Assembly: GCA_900541925.1 (NCBI GenBank)
Contig: UQMB01000002.1
Location: 62,001 to 126,000, forward strand
Direction of reading: 5' to 3'
Source of the DNA: an uncultured Bacteroidales bacterium
GTDB lineage: Bacteria; Bacteroidota; Bacteroidia; Bacteroidales; UBA932
Length of the DNA stretch: 64,000 bases
Below the pieces are notes generated by a model, which was given only the letters and a program-made list of their open reading frames with translations, had not been told where the DNA came from and searched no databases. Positions 1 through 7,039 of the stretch are shown piece after piece. Position 1 is the stretch's first letter. Each line of letters begins with the position of its first letter. Made by a program: the position numbers and the translations under genes.

Positions 1-9
1 ATAGTATAA

Positions 10-717
10 CTATCTGGTCCGGACAGTCCCGGCACCCTTGACAGATTTGCTCAGATTCAGGACACGGAGTTCCGTTATGTCAACGTCTCCCGCCCCGCGC
101 ACATCGATGTCGGCATTGTCTGCACGGCCGGCAAAAGTGCAGTCACCCGCACCGTTGACCGAGACAGAGAGGCTCTCGCAGTCGAGATTCTCGATGTCTA
201 TGTCCCCCGCTCCGCGCACGTCCACGCTCACCTTCGAGGCCTTGATGCTGCTCGCATCCACATCCCCGGCCCCGTTGATGCCGATGTAGAATTCAGGAGC
301 CACTATCTTGCCTTCCAGCTCCACGTCTGACGCTCCGTTGACCGTCACGCCCTCAAGCGAAGGCGCGCTGATGGTGAGCACCACCGTCCTGGCCTTCCTT
401 ATGGAGCCGTAGTCCGGCACAGAGACGCAGAGGCGGCCGGAAGAGTCCACCTCGAACGCGAGGGCCTCCACCAGGTTGTCGGCCGCATACACGCTGACAC
501 TCTTCTCCCCGACGGAGAACTTGACATCGCAAGGCAGGTTCACGTCGAGCGACTTGAAGTCAGACACTTCTATATCTTTGGTTATAAGGTTGTCAGAGGC
601 AACCAGGACACCGTCGCCATGGTCACAGAAGCTCCCCTTGACGCCGACGAACTTGCAGGAAGTGCAAGCGAGGGCCGCCACGGCGAGCAGCGCGCCCGTT
701 CTCAATAATCTTTTCAT
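10..717 (-). CDS. DUF2807 head-GIN domain lipoprotein
   Basis: A 235-residue secreted lipoprotein: a hydrophobic leader ends in a lipobox with Cys21 (ACTSC). The rest looks like the putative auto-transporter adhesin, head GIN domain (DUF2807). About every 20 residues an NGAGD/RGAGD turn recurs (NGASD, NGAGD, RGAGD, NGAGD, RGAGD, KGAGT), which is the pattern of a right-handed beta-helix with stacked rungs. The family occurs widely in Bacteroidetes, but its biochemical role is not established. The start ATG overlaps the stop of the GntR gene by 4 bp (ATGA), so it should be the last gene of the GntR/ABC cluster. The stop lies 10 bp from the window edge, so its downstream context is unknown. Confidence 0.85.
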   Translation of the reverse strand: MKRLLRTGALLAVAALACTSCKFVGVKGSFCDHGDGVLVASDNLITKDIEVSDFKSLDVNLPCDVKFSVGEKSVSVYAADNLVEALAFEVDSSGRLCVSVPDYGSIRKARTVVLTISAPSLEGVTVNGASDVELEGKIVAPEFYIGINGAGDVDASSIKASKVSVDVRGAGDIDIENLDCESLSVSVNGAGDCTFAGRADNADIDVRGAGDVDITELRVLNLSKSVKGAGTVRTR

Positions 718-1052
718 TTTATGTAATCCTTTAACTGTATTCCGAGAAGATCCGCCTTGTTCTTGAAGGCCGGAAGTTCCTCCTCGATGAATTTCCGGCG
801 TTCCGACTGCTTTATGACATCCACGGCGTCGCCCGCGATGAAGAACCCTATCCCCCGCTGGTTGAATATCACCCCTTTGGAGACGAGCACCTCATAGGAG
901 CGCACCACTGTATTGGGGTTGACCCCTATCTTCGCGCCCCATTCCCTGACGGAAGGGATGCGGTCGGAGGCCTTGAGTTCCCCGGACAATACGCGCTCGC
1001 AGATGTTGTCGGCTATCTGCAGGTAAATTGGCCTGTTACTGTCAAATTCCAT
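714..1052 (-). CDS. GntR-family (YtrA-type) transcriptional regulator
   Basis: A 112-residue one-domain regulator. Residues about 10-75 form a GntR winged helix (IPSVREWGAKIGVNPNTVV is the recognition region, followed by a YEVLVSKGVI segment and the wing). Only a short helical tail follows, with no large effector domain, which is typical of the YtrA subfamily. YtrA-type regulators usually repress an adjacent ABC transporter and respond to cell-envelope stress or antibiotics. That fits here, since ABC permease and ATPase genes lie directly upstream on the same strand. It lies 2 bp from the permease stop and overlaps the DUF2807 gene. Target operators are not proven; repeated TAGTACA boxes at the ATPase promoter are candidates. 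Confidence 0.9.
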   Translation of the reverse strand: MEFDSNRPIYLQIADNICERVLSGELKASDRIPSVREWGAKIGVNPNTVVRSYEVLVSKGVIFNQRGIGFFIAGDAVDVIKQSERRKFIEEELPAFKNKADLLGIQLKDYIK

Positions 1053-1054
1053 CT

Positions 1055-1864
1055 CTAATGCTTTATTGTCTTGATTCTGAAATAGCTTGCGATTATGACT
1101 CCGGCGATGACGGTGAAGCAGATGACATTGAGCAGCACATTGAGCCCTGAGATGAAGCGCTCCGGACCGATATTCTCCATGAAATACTCAAGATCGTCGT
1201 TGTCGAAGGCCGCCTGTCCGAAAATGGCCGTGGATATAAGTGAGAACACAACCCCCACAAGGAAGCACACAAGGAGGGTCTTGGCCGCCTTGGACCGCTT
1301 GAAGCAGAGGGCTCCGAGGGTAAAGATCAGGATGTTGCTCAGCCATGAAGTGTATCCGATCCCGAAGAAATCGACGTCAACGTCGCCGCCGAGCCCCAGA
1401 TCCTTCAGGCCGCATAATTCCGACAGCATCAACCTCCCCGCATAGGCGTCGCCGAAGACAAGCGTGCAGATGGCGTCGCCGGCCAGAATCACCACGGAGA
1501 GGCAGAGAGGCAGCACGAGGACGCAAATCAACATCATCGAGAGCCATTTCTCGAATCCGGAGGCCGGAAGCATCAGCCAGTCAGAACCGTAGCGCCGGTC
1601 GGTGACACCGCCCCATATCTTGGAGGGAGCCTTGAGCACGGCTATGATAAGGCCGATATACACAGCCACATAACGCACAGCATCCGGCATGTCCGAGAAA
1701 TGGCCATTTATGGTCAGAGAGAATATCTCAGAGACAACGAACACCATCGCCGGAAGCAGGGAGAGGACAAGCAGAGACCAGCCGAAGCGGTTCTTCACAT
1801 TGCGCAGGTCATAGGCGAAATACTTGCCGAACCTGCGGAAGTCAAATATGTCATTCATTTTCAA
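1055..1864 (-). CDS. ABC transporter membrane protein (permease-like)
   Basis: A 269-residue integral membrane protein with about six hydrophobic segments (near residues 27-50, 65-85, 105-135, 175-190, 198-218 and 240-262). It starts with a cytoplasmic MKMNDIFDFRRFGKYFAYDL segment. I recognise no catalytic motif. Position between an ABC ATPase and a YtrA-type GntR regulator makes it the likely membrane partner of that ATPase, probably in antibiotic/stress export or lipid handling. Similar small permeases in Bacteroidetes are annotated only as hypothetical or ABC-2-like. A 164-bp MITE-like element now separates it from the upstream ATPase gene, so co-transcription must read through that insertion. 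Confidence 0.7.
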   Translation of the reverse strand: MKMNDIFDFRRFGKYFAYDLRNVKNRFGWSLLVLSLLPAMVFVVSEIFSLTINGHFSDMPDAVRYVAVYIGLIIAVLKAPSKIWGGVTDRRYGSDWLMLPASGFEKWLSMMLICVLVLPLCLSVVILAGDAICTLVFGDAYAGRLMLSELCGLKDLGLGGDVDVDFFGIGYTSWLSNILIFTLGALCFKRSKAAKTLLVCFLVGVVFSLISTAIFGQAAFDNDDLEYFMENIGPERFISGLNVLLNVICFTVIAGVIIASYFRIKTIKH

Positions 1865-1875
1865 AAAGCGATTTA

Positions 1876-2039
1876 GAAGTTGTTTTGGATTTATTTGTCA
1901 TAAATTTTATGAAGATTTTTCTGTCAGAGTTTTTTCTGGATTTTGAGAAAGATAGTAGAACTATCTGACCGAAAAAGCCAGGAAAAAATATGGCGGAAAA
2001 GCAAGTAAAAGAATTTTCAACATAAATCAAAACAACTTC
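1876..2039 (-). mobile_element. MITE-like element, copy 1
   Basis: A 164-bp AT-rich non-coding element with imperfect terminal inverted repeats (GAAGTTGTTTTG then ATTTAT at one end, the reverse complement at the other). It is flanked by a 3-bp TTA direct repeat (1873-1875 and 2040-2042). Near the middle is a perfect 7-bp inverted repeat, AGATAGT-aga-ACTATCT. Near-identical 164-bp copies lie at 15081-15244 and, inverted, at 44496-44659. There is no transposase, so movement would be in trans. The TNA-type target duplication resembles IS1031-group IS5 elements (inference). Its edge supplies the last codons and stop of the ABC ATPase gene. Confidence 0.85.
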
Positions 2040-2848
2040 TTAATCAGTTCTTTGTTCTTGTGCACGGCATTGAAAAGCGCCTCGATATTGACCTTGCTGT
2101 CCGCCCCGGACAGGTTGCGGCACACCTGGATGAAGCCGCCCGGCAGCTGCTCAGAATAGAGGCTGTCCGGATGGAGCACGGTGCCGTAGTCGAAGAACAG
2201 CTTCTCAGAGATCCTATCAAGCGAGGCGTTGAGAAGCACGTCCTGACGGTCAAGGATGATGATAGGGTCGATGACATTCTCCAGATCACGCACCTGATGA
2301 GTGGAGATCACGATGGTGGAGTCCTCAGGCGTGTACTTGAGAATCGCGGAGCGGAACTGGGCCTTGGACGGGATGTCCAGGCCGTTGGTCGGCTCATCCA
2401 TCAGAAGATACTTCACCGAGCAGGCGAGGGCAAAGGAGATGTGGGTCTTCTTGAGCTGCCCGGCGGACATCGTGCTCATCTTCTGGTTCTTGTCCGCCTC
2501 GAATACTTCCATTATCTCGTTGAAGCGGTCAAGGCTGAAACGCGGCCAGAACCCGCCGCGCGACTTGGCCCAGTCCACAGCTTTCTCCGTGGAGGCGGCC
2601 ACCTCGTCAGGCAGGAAATACTGGTCCGCGAGCATAGAAGGCTCGCGCCTGTAAGGGTCGCGGCCATCGGCCTCTATGGTGCCGGCCGCCGGCTTCTTCA
2701 AGCCGCATAGCAGTGTAAGTAGAGTGGTCTTGCCCACCCCGTTCTCACCGAGAAGTCCGTAAATCTTGCCTGGCTCAAGACTCAGGCTGATATTCCTGAG
2801 GACTTCCTTCTTTCCGTAACTGAATGCCAGATTCTGTGTTTTTATCAT
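2027..2848 (-). CDS. ABC transporter ATP-binding protein
   Basis: A 273-residue ABC ATPase. Walker A is GLLGENGVGKTTLL (near residue 32), the signature is the variant MSAGQLKK (near 127), Walker B is KYLLMDEPTNGLD (near 147), and the switch histidine is in ISTHQV. It would power the permease encoded downstream. A TATATTTG -7 box (2877-2884) precedes the gene. The final residues (KKLF) and the TGA stop lie inside the end of the MITE-like element, so the original C-terminus was replaced or trimmed by that insertion. The nucleotide-binding core is intact, so function is probably kept. Confidence 0.92.
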   Translation of the reverse strand: MIKTQNLAFSYGKKEVLRNISLSLEPGKIYGLLGENGVGKTTLLTLLCGLKKPAAGTIEADGRDPYRREPSMLADQYFLPDEVAASTEKAVDWAKSRGGFWPRFSLDRFNEIMEVFEADKNQKMSTMSAGQLKKTHISFALACSVKYLLMDEPTNGLDIPSKAQFRSAILKYTPEDSTIVISTHQVRDLENVIDPIIILDRQDVLLNASLDRISEKLFFDYGTVLHPDSLYSEQLPGGFIQVCRNLSGADSKVNIEALFNAVHKNKELIKKLF

Positions 2849-2866
2849 TTTTGTGTATTACCTTAA

Positions 2867-2889
2867 TAGTACACTGCAAATATAGTACA
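2867..2889 (-). promoter_or_regulatory. ABC/GntR cluster promoter with paired TAGTACA boxes
   Basis: A Bacteroidetes-type -7 box reading TATATTTG on the minus strand occupies 2877-2884. Two direct copies of TAGTACA (2867-2873 and 2883-2889), 16 bp apart, flank it. Such boxes around a promoter are plausible operators for the YtrA-type regulator in the same cluster. The role is inferred. Confidence 0.45.
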
Positions 2890-2943
2890 AAAATATGAAC
2901 TACCAAAAAAACACAAAAAAAATTTCGCCGCGCCGGCATAAAT

Positions 2944-2975
2944 AGCGGCAACTTGTTTTTTAACGGTCACTAACT
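2944..2975 (-). repeat. Degenerate copy of the 39-bp palindromic repeat
   Basis: The stretch beginning GCGGCAACTTGTTTTTTAAC resembles the reverse complement of the repeat found at 8631, 26381 and 58809, keeping GCGGCAACTT and a T-run and ending in a CACTAACTA-like tail. It lies just past the terminator of the YebC gene. The match is imperfect, so the assignment is tentative. Confidence 0.4.
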
Positions 2976-2979
2976 AACA

Positions 2980-3013
2980 GAGGGCGACCGATAAATGATT
3001 ATCAGTCGCCCTC
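2980..3013 (-). terminator. Terminator of the YebC gene
   Basis: Arms GAGGGCGAC (2980-2988) and GTCGCCCTC (3005-3013) form a perfect 9-bp stem about 20 bp beyond the YebC stop codon. On the minus strand a T-rich stretch follows some distance downstream rather than immediately, so it is a terminator or 3'-end stabilising hairpin. Confidence 0.65.
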
Positions 3014-3032
3014 CGGCAATTCGCTGAATCGG

Positions 3033-3788
3033 CTATTCTTCCTCTTCCGGCTTCAATGTCGTGTAGACATTGGTGACGTCCTCGTCATCCTCAAGAAGTC
3101 CGGTAAGCTTGTCGAGGGTCACGCGCTGCTCCGGGGTCACTTCCTTGAGCTCGACATTAGGAATCTGCTCAAACCCTCCGGAAATCAGCTCATAGCCGTT
3201 CTCCTCTATATACTTCTGGATCTGTCCGTAAGCGGAGTAGTCGCCATAGATGACAATCACCTTGGTGACATTGCCGTCCTTGTCTTCTTCCTCCTGCTCG
3301 AAGAGCTCGTCCACGCCGTAGTCGATCATCTCAAGCTCAAGTTCCTCAAGGTCCACTCCCTCCTTCTCCTTGATACGGAAAGTGCACTTGTGGTCGAACA
3401 TGAAGCTCACGGAACCTGATGTGCCGAGGGAACCGCCGCACTTGGTGAAATAGCTGCGGACATTGGCGACCGTACGGGTGTTGTTGTCCGTGGCGGCCTC
3501 CACGAGATAGGCGATACCGTAAGGGCCATAGCCTTCGTAGACTATCTCCTTGAAGTCTCCCTGCTTGCTCTCGGTGGCCTTCTTGATGGCACGCTCGATA
3601 TTCTCCTTAGGCATCTGCTCGCTGCGGGCCTCCGCCATGAGCGCGCGGAGACGAGGGTTGCCGGTCACGTCCGGACCGCCCTGCTTGACGGCGATGGTGA
3701 TTTCCTTCCCCAACTTAGTGAAGGTGCGGGCCATGTGACCCCACCTCTTCATCTTTCTCTCCTTTCGGAATTCAAACGCTCTTCCCAT
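3033..3788 (-). CDS. YebC/PmpR-family regulatory protein
   Basis: A 251-residue YebC/TACO1-family protein. The N-terminus MGRAFEFRKERKMKRWGHMA is the Bacteroidetes form of the usual start. It is followed by the KLGKEI-AVKQGGPD segment, the MPKENIERAIKKA helix and the VYEGYGPYGIAYLVEAATDN core. Family members are reported as transcription regulators or as translation factors that relieve ribosome stalling; the sequence does not say which role applies. The acidic tail (LEDDEDV, KPEEEE) is typical. It lies 2 bp downstream of the TPR gene stop, so the two are probably co-transcribed and end at the hairpin at 2980-3013. Confidence 0.93.
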   Translation of the reverse strand: MGRAFEFRKERKMKRWGHMARTFTKLGKEITIAVKQGGPDVTGNPRLRALMAEARSEQMPKENIERAIKKATESKQGDFKEIVYEGYGPYGIAYLVEAATDNNTRTVANVRSYFTKCGGSLGTSGSVSFMFDHKCTFRIKEKEGVDLEELELEMIDYGVDELFEQEEEDKDGNVTKVIVIYGDYSAYGQIQKYIEENGYELISGGFEQIPNVELKEVTPEQRVTLDKLTGLLEDDEDVTNVYTTLKPEEEE

Positions 3789-3790
3789 TG

Positions 3791-4468
3791 CTACTCAGAT
3801 ACTCTTGCGATATACTTGTTGATCTCATAAGCCTCAGGAGACTGAGGATAGCTGTCACGGACGGTATTGTAGCAGGCGAGAGCACCGGCCTTGTCGCCGA
3901 GAGCCTCGAGAGCGAGACCTTCCTTGACAAGATATGAAGCGGCGAAGAGATTGTCGGCCTCGGCGACGGCTGCCTTGTAGGCGGAAACCGCCTCGCTGTA
4001 CTTGCCGAGCCCTACATAGGCGTCACCCATGCAGGCCTTGGCGCGGGCCGCGAGGATAGGCTCCTTGCCCTTGTATTTCTTGAGATAAGACAGGGCTGAG
4101 TCGTAGTTGCCGAGCTGGAGTTCACACACGCCTGCATAGAAAGGCATGGACTTGCCGGCCTTGGAGCCGTAGTTCTTGATGATGTCGGCGAATCCGAGGT
4201 TGTTGCCGTCCCCGTTGAGGGCGACCTCATACTCCCCGTTGCGGAAGCTGGTCTCGGCCGGGAAAGCCTGCTCCATCGCCTCGGCGCACTGGCGCTGATA
4301 GACGAACTTGTTCCAGGCTATGGAGCCGAGGAAGATCACGGCAAGCGCGATCAGCACTCCCCAGATCACCTTCTTGTGTTCATTATAAAACTGCTCTGTA
4401 GAAGAAACGGTCTTCTCAAGGTTCTCCCCAAGCACCGCGTCCTTGTCCTTAACGTTTTTGTTGGCCAT
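3791..4468 (-). CDS. Membrane-anchored tetratricopeptide repeat protein
   Basis: A 225-residue protein. A short cytoplasmic N-terminus (about 34 residues) precedes one transmembrane helix (VIWGVLIALAVIFLGSIAW). Several TPR-like helical pairs follow (for example PFYAGVCELQLGNYDSALSY, AKACMGDAYVGLGKYSEAV and LALEALGDKAGALACYNTV). Topology and repeats resemble YfgM-type proteins, which act near the Sec translocon as chaperone scaffolds. That link is by architecture only. It is divergent from recF across a 97-bp gap and leads an operon with the YebC gene. Confidence 0.85.
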   Translation of the reverse strand: MANKNVKDKDAVLGENLEKTVSSTEQFYNEHKKVIWGVLIALAVIFLGSIAWNKFVYQRQCAEAMEQAFPAETSFRNGEYEVALNGDGNNLGFADIIKNYGSKAGKSMPFYAGVCELQLGNYDSALSYLKKYKGKEPILAARAKACMGDAYVGLGKYSEAVSAYKAAVAEADNLFAASYLVKEGLALEALGDKAGALACYNTVRDSYPQSPEAYEINKYIARVSE

Positions 4469-4550
4469 ATCTAAATTAGTTCAATTATCGTGTATTGACT
4501 TTTCAGCCCGCGAAGTTATGAAAAATCCGGAACGGAAACAAATAAATCAT

Positions 4551-4558
4551 TAACTTTG
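4551..4558 (+). promoter_or_regulatory. -7 promoter box of recF
   Basis: TAACTTTG matches the Bacteroidetes TANNTTTG -7 consensus. It ends 7 bp before the recF ATG, so transcription would begin almost at the start codon and the mRNA would be leaderless or nearly so. Confidence 0.6.
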
Positions 4559-4565
4559 CAGATAT

Positions 4566-5669
4566 ATGCCAACCCTCGACAAGACAGTCATACAGGATTT
4601 CCGCAACATCGCGCTACAGGAAATCGAGTTCTCCCCCAACGTCAACTGCATCAGCGGCGGCAACGGGGAGGGCAAGACCAACCTGCTCGACGCGATATGG
4701 TACCTCTCCATGACGAAGAGCGCCTTCGCCGCATCGGACAGATTCAACTTCCGCCACGGCTGCACCGCCTTCGCCCTCTCCGGCACATACACCATGCCCG
4801 AGGGGCAGAAATCCCGCTTCAGCATCAAGGTGGGCGAAGGCGGCGAGAAGAAGATGCGCAGGGACGACAAGCCATACTCCCGCATCTCGGAGCACATCGG
4901 AGTGCTGCCTATAGTTATGGTCTCCCCTGCCGACATCGCCATGGTAAGCGAATCCGGGGACGAGAGGCGCCGTTTCATCAACTCCGTCCTCTCCCAGATG
5001 GACAGGGAGTACCTCTTCTCGCTGCAGCAGTACAACCGCCTGCTTCTCCAGCGCAACCGCCTGCTCAAGGACGGCATGGCCGACGGGGACCTGCTGGACA
5101 CCTTCGACGAGAGGCTGTCCGTGCTCGCCTCCCCTATCTCCGCACGCAGGGAAGAGTTCTGCCGGGCCCTGGAGCCTGTGGTCCGCAAGTACTACGAAGA
5201 GATATCCGGCGGGAAGGAGGACGTGTCCATAGAATACCGTTCCGACCTCCAGGGCGGGCCTCTGAAGGACATTCTCAAAGCGCGCCGCGACCGCGACAGC
5301 CTGCTGCGTTTCACCTCGGCCGGCATACAGAGGGACGACTTCGTCTTCACGATGGACTCGCATCCCATCCGCCGCTGCGGCTCGCAGGGACAGCAGAAAT
5401 CCTTCATCGTGGCGCTGAAGTTCGCCCAGTACGAACTGATGAGGCAGTCCTGCCGCACCGAGCCGATGATGCTGCTCGACGACCTCTTCGACAAGCTTGA
5501 CCCGGGCCGCATCGGCAACCTGCTCGGAATGGTGGCGGACAAGGGCTTCGGCCAGATTTTCATCACCGACTCCGACAAGGTCAGGACACGCGGCATAGTC
5601 GACGCCGTCACCTCGGACAGGGCATACATCAAGGCGGAAGGAGGCGTCTTCACAAGGACAGATGAATAG
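4566..5669 (+). CDS. recF: DNA replication and repair protein RecF
   Basis: A 367-residue SMC-like ATPase of recombinational repair. RecF loads RecA at gaps with RecO and RecR. The N-terminus (TLDKTVIQDFRNI) leads into Walker A GGNGEGKTN near residue 36. The central coiled, variable region includes DERRRFINSVLSQMDREY. The C-terminal half carries the signature SQGQQKSF-like segment (GSQGQQKSFIVALKF) and Walker B MMLLDDLFDKLD. The start ATG is set by the promoter only a few bases upstream. The stop overlaps the DUF721 gene by 8 bp, so these two and pdxB form one transcription unit. Confidence 0.96.
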   Translation: MPTLDKTVIQDFRNIALQEIEFSPNVNCISGGNGEGKTNLLDAIWYLSMTKSAFAASDRFNFRHGCTAFALSGTYTMPEGQKSRFSIKVGEGGEKKMRRDDKPYSRISEHIGVLPIVMVSPADIAMVSESGDERRRFINSVLSQMDREYLFSLQQYNRLLLQRNRLLKDGMADGDLLDTFDERLSVLASPISARREEFCRALEPVVRKYYEEISGGKEDVSIEYRSDLQGGPLKDILKARRDRDSLLRFTSAGIQRDDFVFTMDSHPIRRCGSQGQQKSFIVALKFAQYELMRQSCRTEPMMLLDDLFDKLDPGRIGNLLGMVADKGFGQIFITDSDKVRTRGIVDAVTSDRAYIKAEGGVFTRTDE

Positions 5670-5997
5670 ACCGGACTACCGTCTCCGCCGGCAGAAGCCG
5701 ACGGCCCTCGCGGAACTGATAAAGCAGTACCTGCAGGGCAACTCCCTCAACAGGGCGTTCAACACGCACCTCGTCTTCTCGGCCTGGGACGATGCCTCCG
5801 GCGCGGGCCGATATACCATAAAAAAGTTCTTCCGCGACGGCCGGCTGTATGTCACGGTCAGCTCGTCCGTAGTCCGCAGCCAGTTGCTCTTCCAGAAGTC
5901 CGCTCTCATCGACAAGATGAACGCCCTCATCACGGGCAACGAGCTCTTCTGCGGCACCGCAGGCGAGAAATATGTCAAAGATTTGATAATCAAGTGA
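5662..5997 (+). CDS. DUF721 (DciA-like) protein
   Basis: A 111-residue protein of the DUF721 family. The N-terminus is basic (RRQKPTALAELIKQYLQG) and the core has the NTHLVFSAWDDASGAG and LYVTVSSSVVRSQLLFQKS segments that form the KH-like fold of DciA. DciA is the ancestral loader of the replicative helicase in many bacteria. Position directly behind recF, overlapping it by 8 bp, is a common arrangement and fits a replication/repair role. Whether this short version loads helicase is not shown by sequence. Confidence 0.85.
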   Translation: MNRPDYRLRRQKPTALAELIKQYLQGNSLNRAFNTHLVFSAWDDASGAGRYTIKKFFRDGRLYVTVSSSVVRSQLLFQKSALIDKMNALITGNELFCGTAGEKYVKDLIIK

Positions 5998-7028
5998 TGA
6001 AAATCGTCATAGACAACAAGATACCGTTCACGGAGGGCGTTTTCGAGCCCTACGCCGACGTCCGCTACATGGACGGGCCGCTCATCAGCCACGCCGATGT
6101 CAAGGACGCCGACGCCCTGATCATCCGCACCAGGACAAGATGCGACGAGACCCTCCTCAAGGACAGCGCAGTCAAGATCATAGCCACGACCACCGTGGGC
6201 ACGGACAACATCGACATCGACTACTGCCGCCGCCACGGGATATTCTTCAAGAACGCCAGCGGATGCAACGCAGGGGCCGTCGCCGACTATGTCTTCTCGG
6301 CCCTGTATGGTTCGGCCGCCCGCAAGAGCATCAGTCTGGAGGGCGCCACGATAGGCATCATCGGGCTCGGGAGCATAGGACAGAGGGTCGAGTCCATGGG
6401 CAGGGCCCTCGGCTTCAAGATCCTCAGACACGACCCGCAGAAGGCGGAAGTCGAATGGTACACCCAGTTCTGCCCGCTTGACACCCTCCTGGAGAACTCC
6501 GACATAGTCACCATGCATGTCCCGCTCAACGAGCGCACCAAGGGCATGGCAAATGCCGACTTCTTCGCCAAGATGAAGCCGGGCGCATTCTTCATCAACA
6601 CCTCCCAGGGCGACATCGTGGACGAGGAGGCCCTCCTGGCGGCCATCCCGCGCCTCGGCCCGGTAGCCATCGACGCCTGGAGCCACGAGCCGTGGATCAA
6701 CACCCACCTCATGGGCAGCGTGGACATCGCCACCCCGCACATAGCAGGCTACTCCCTGCAGGGCAAACAGATAGGCACCTCCATGGCCGTCCGCTCCACC
6801 GCCCGCTTCCTCGGCATCAGCGACCTCTACGAGTTCTTCCCGCAGACCGACATCATGGAATACCAGGCCGTCAAACTCAACGTGCTGGACAAGTCACAGG
6901 GCCAGATCGCGGCGATGATCCAGTACAACTACCCCATCTTCACCGACGACTTCATGTTCCGGATGAACCCGACCAAGTTCGTGGAGCTCCGGGCGGAATA
7001 CAGCTACAGACGCGAGTTTTACCTCTAA
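5997..7028 (+). CDS. pdxB: 4-phosphoerythronate dehydrogenase
   Basis: A 343-residue D-2-hydroxyacid dehydrogenase of the PdxB type. It oxidises 4-phospho-D-erythronate in the DXP-dependent pathway to pyridoxal phosphate. Visible parts are the N-terminal substrate region MKIVIDNKIPF, the PdxB-type TTTVGTDNIDIDYC and GCNAGAVADYV segments, the NAD Rossmann motif GIIGLGSIGQRV, the catalytic Arg in NTSQGDIVDEEAL, and the acid/base His in TPHIAGYSLQGK. The ATG at 5997 overlaps the DUF721 stop (TGATG). A GTG 3 bp upstream is also in frame, but the ATG is preferred. Confidence 0.9.
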   Translation: MKIVIDNKIPFTEGVFEPYADVRYMDGPLISHADVKDADALIIRTRTRCDETLLKDSAVKIIATTTVGTDNIDIDYCRRHGIFFKNASGCNAGAVADYVFSALYGSAARKSISLEGATIGIIGLGSIGQRVESMGRALGFKILRHDPQKAEVEWYTQFCPLDTLLENSDIVTMHVPLNERTKGMANADFFAKMKPGAFFINTSQGDIVDEEALLAAIPRLGPVAIDAWSHEPWINTHLMGSVDIATPHIAGYSLQGKQIGTSMAVRSTARFLGISDLYEFFPQTDIMEYQAVKLNVLDKSQGQIAAMIQYNYPIFTDDFMFRMNPTKFVELRAEYSYRREFYL

Positions 7029-7039
7029 TCGATAACATT

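Noticed and set aside
1..15. ATAGT-ATA-ACTAT at the window start, similar to the MITE central palindrome
   Set aside because: Only a few bases are shared, and it covers the DUF2807 stop codon at the window edge. No MITE ends are visible.
6692..7039. N-terminal extension of the DUF4301 gene into pdxB
   Set aside because: The extension is a frame-shifted reading of pdxB. The protein family starts at the ATG at 7040.
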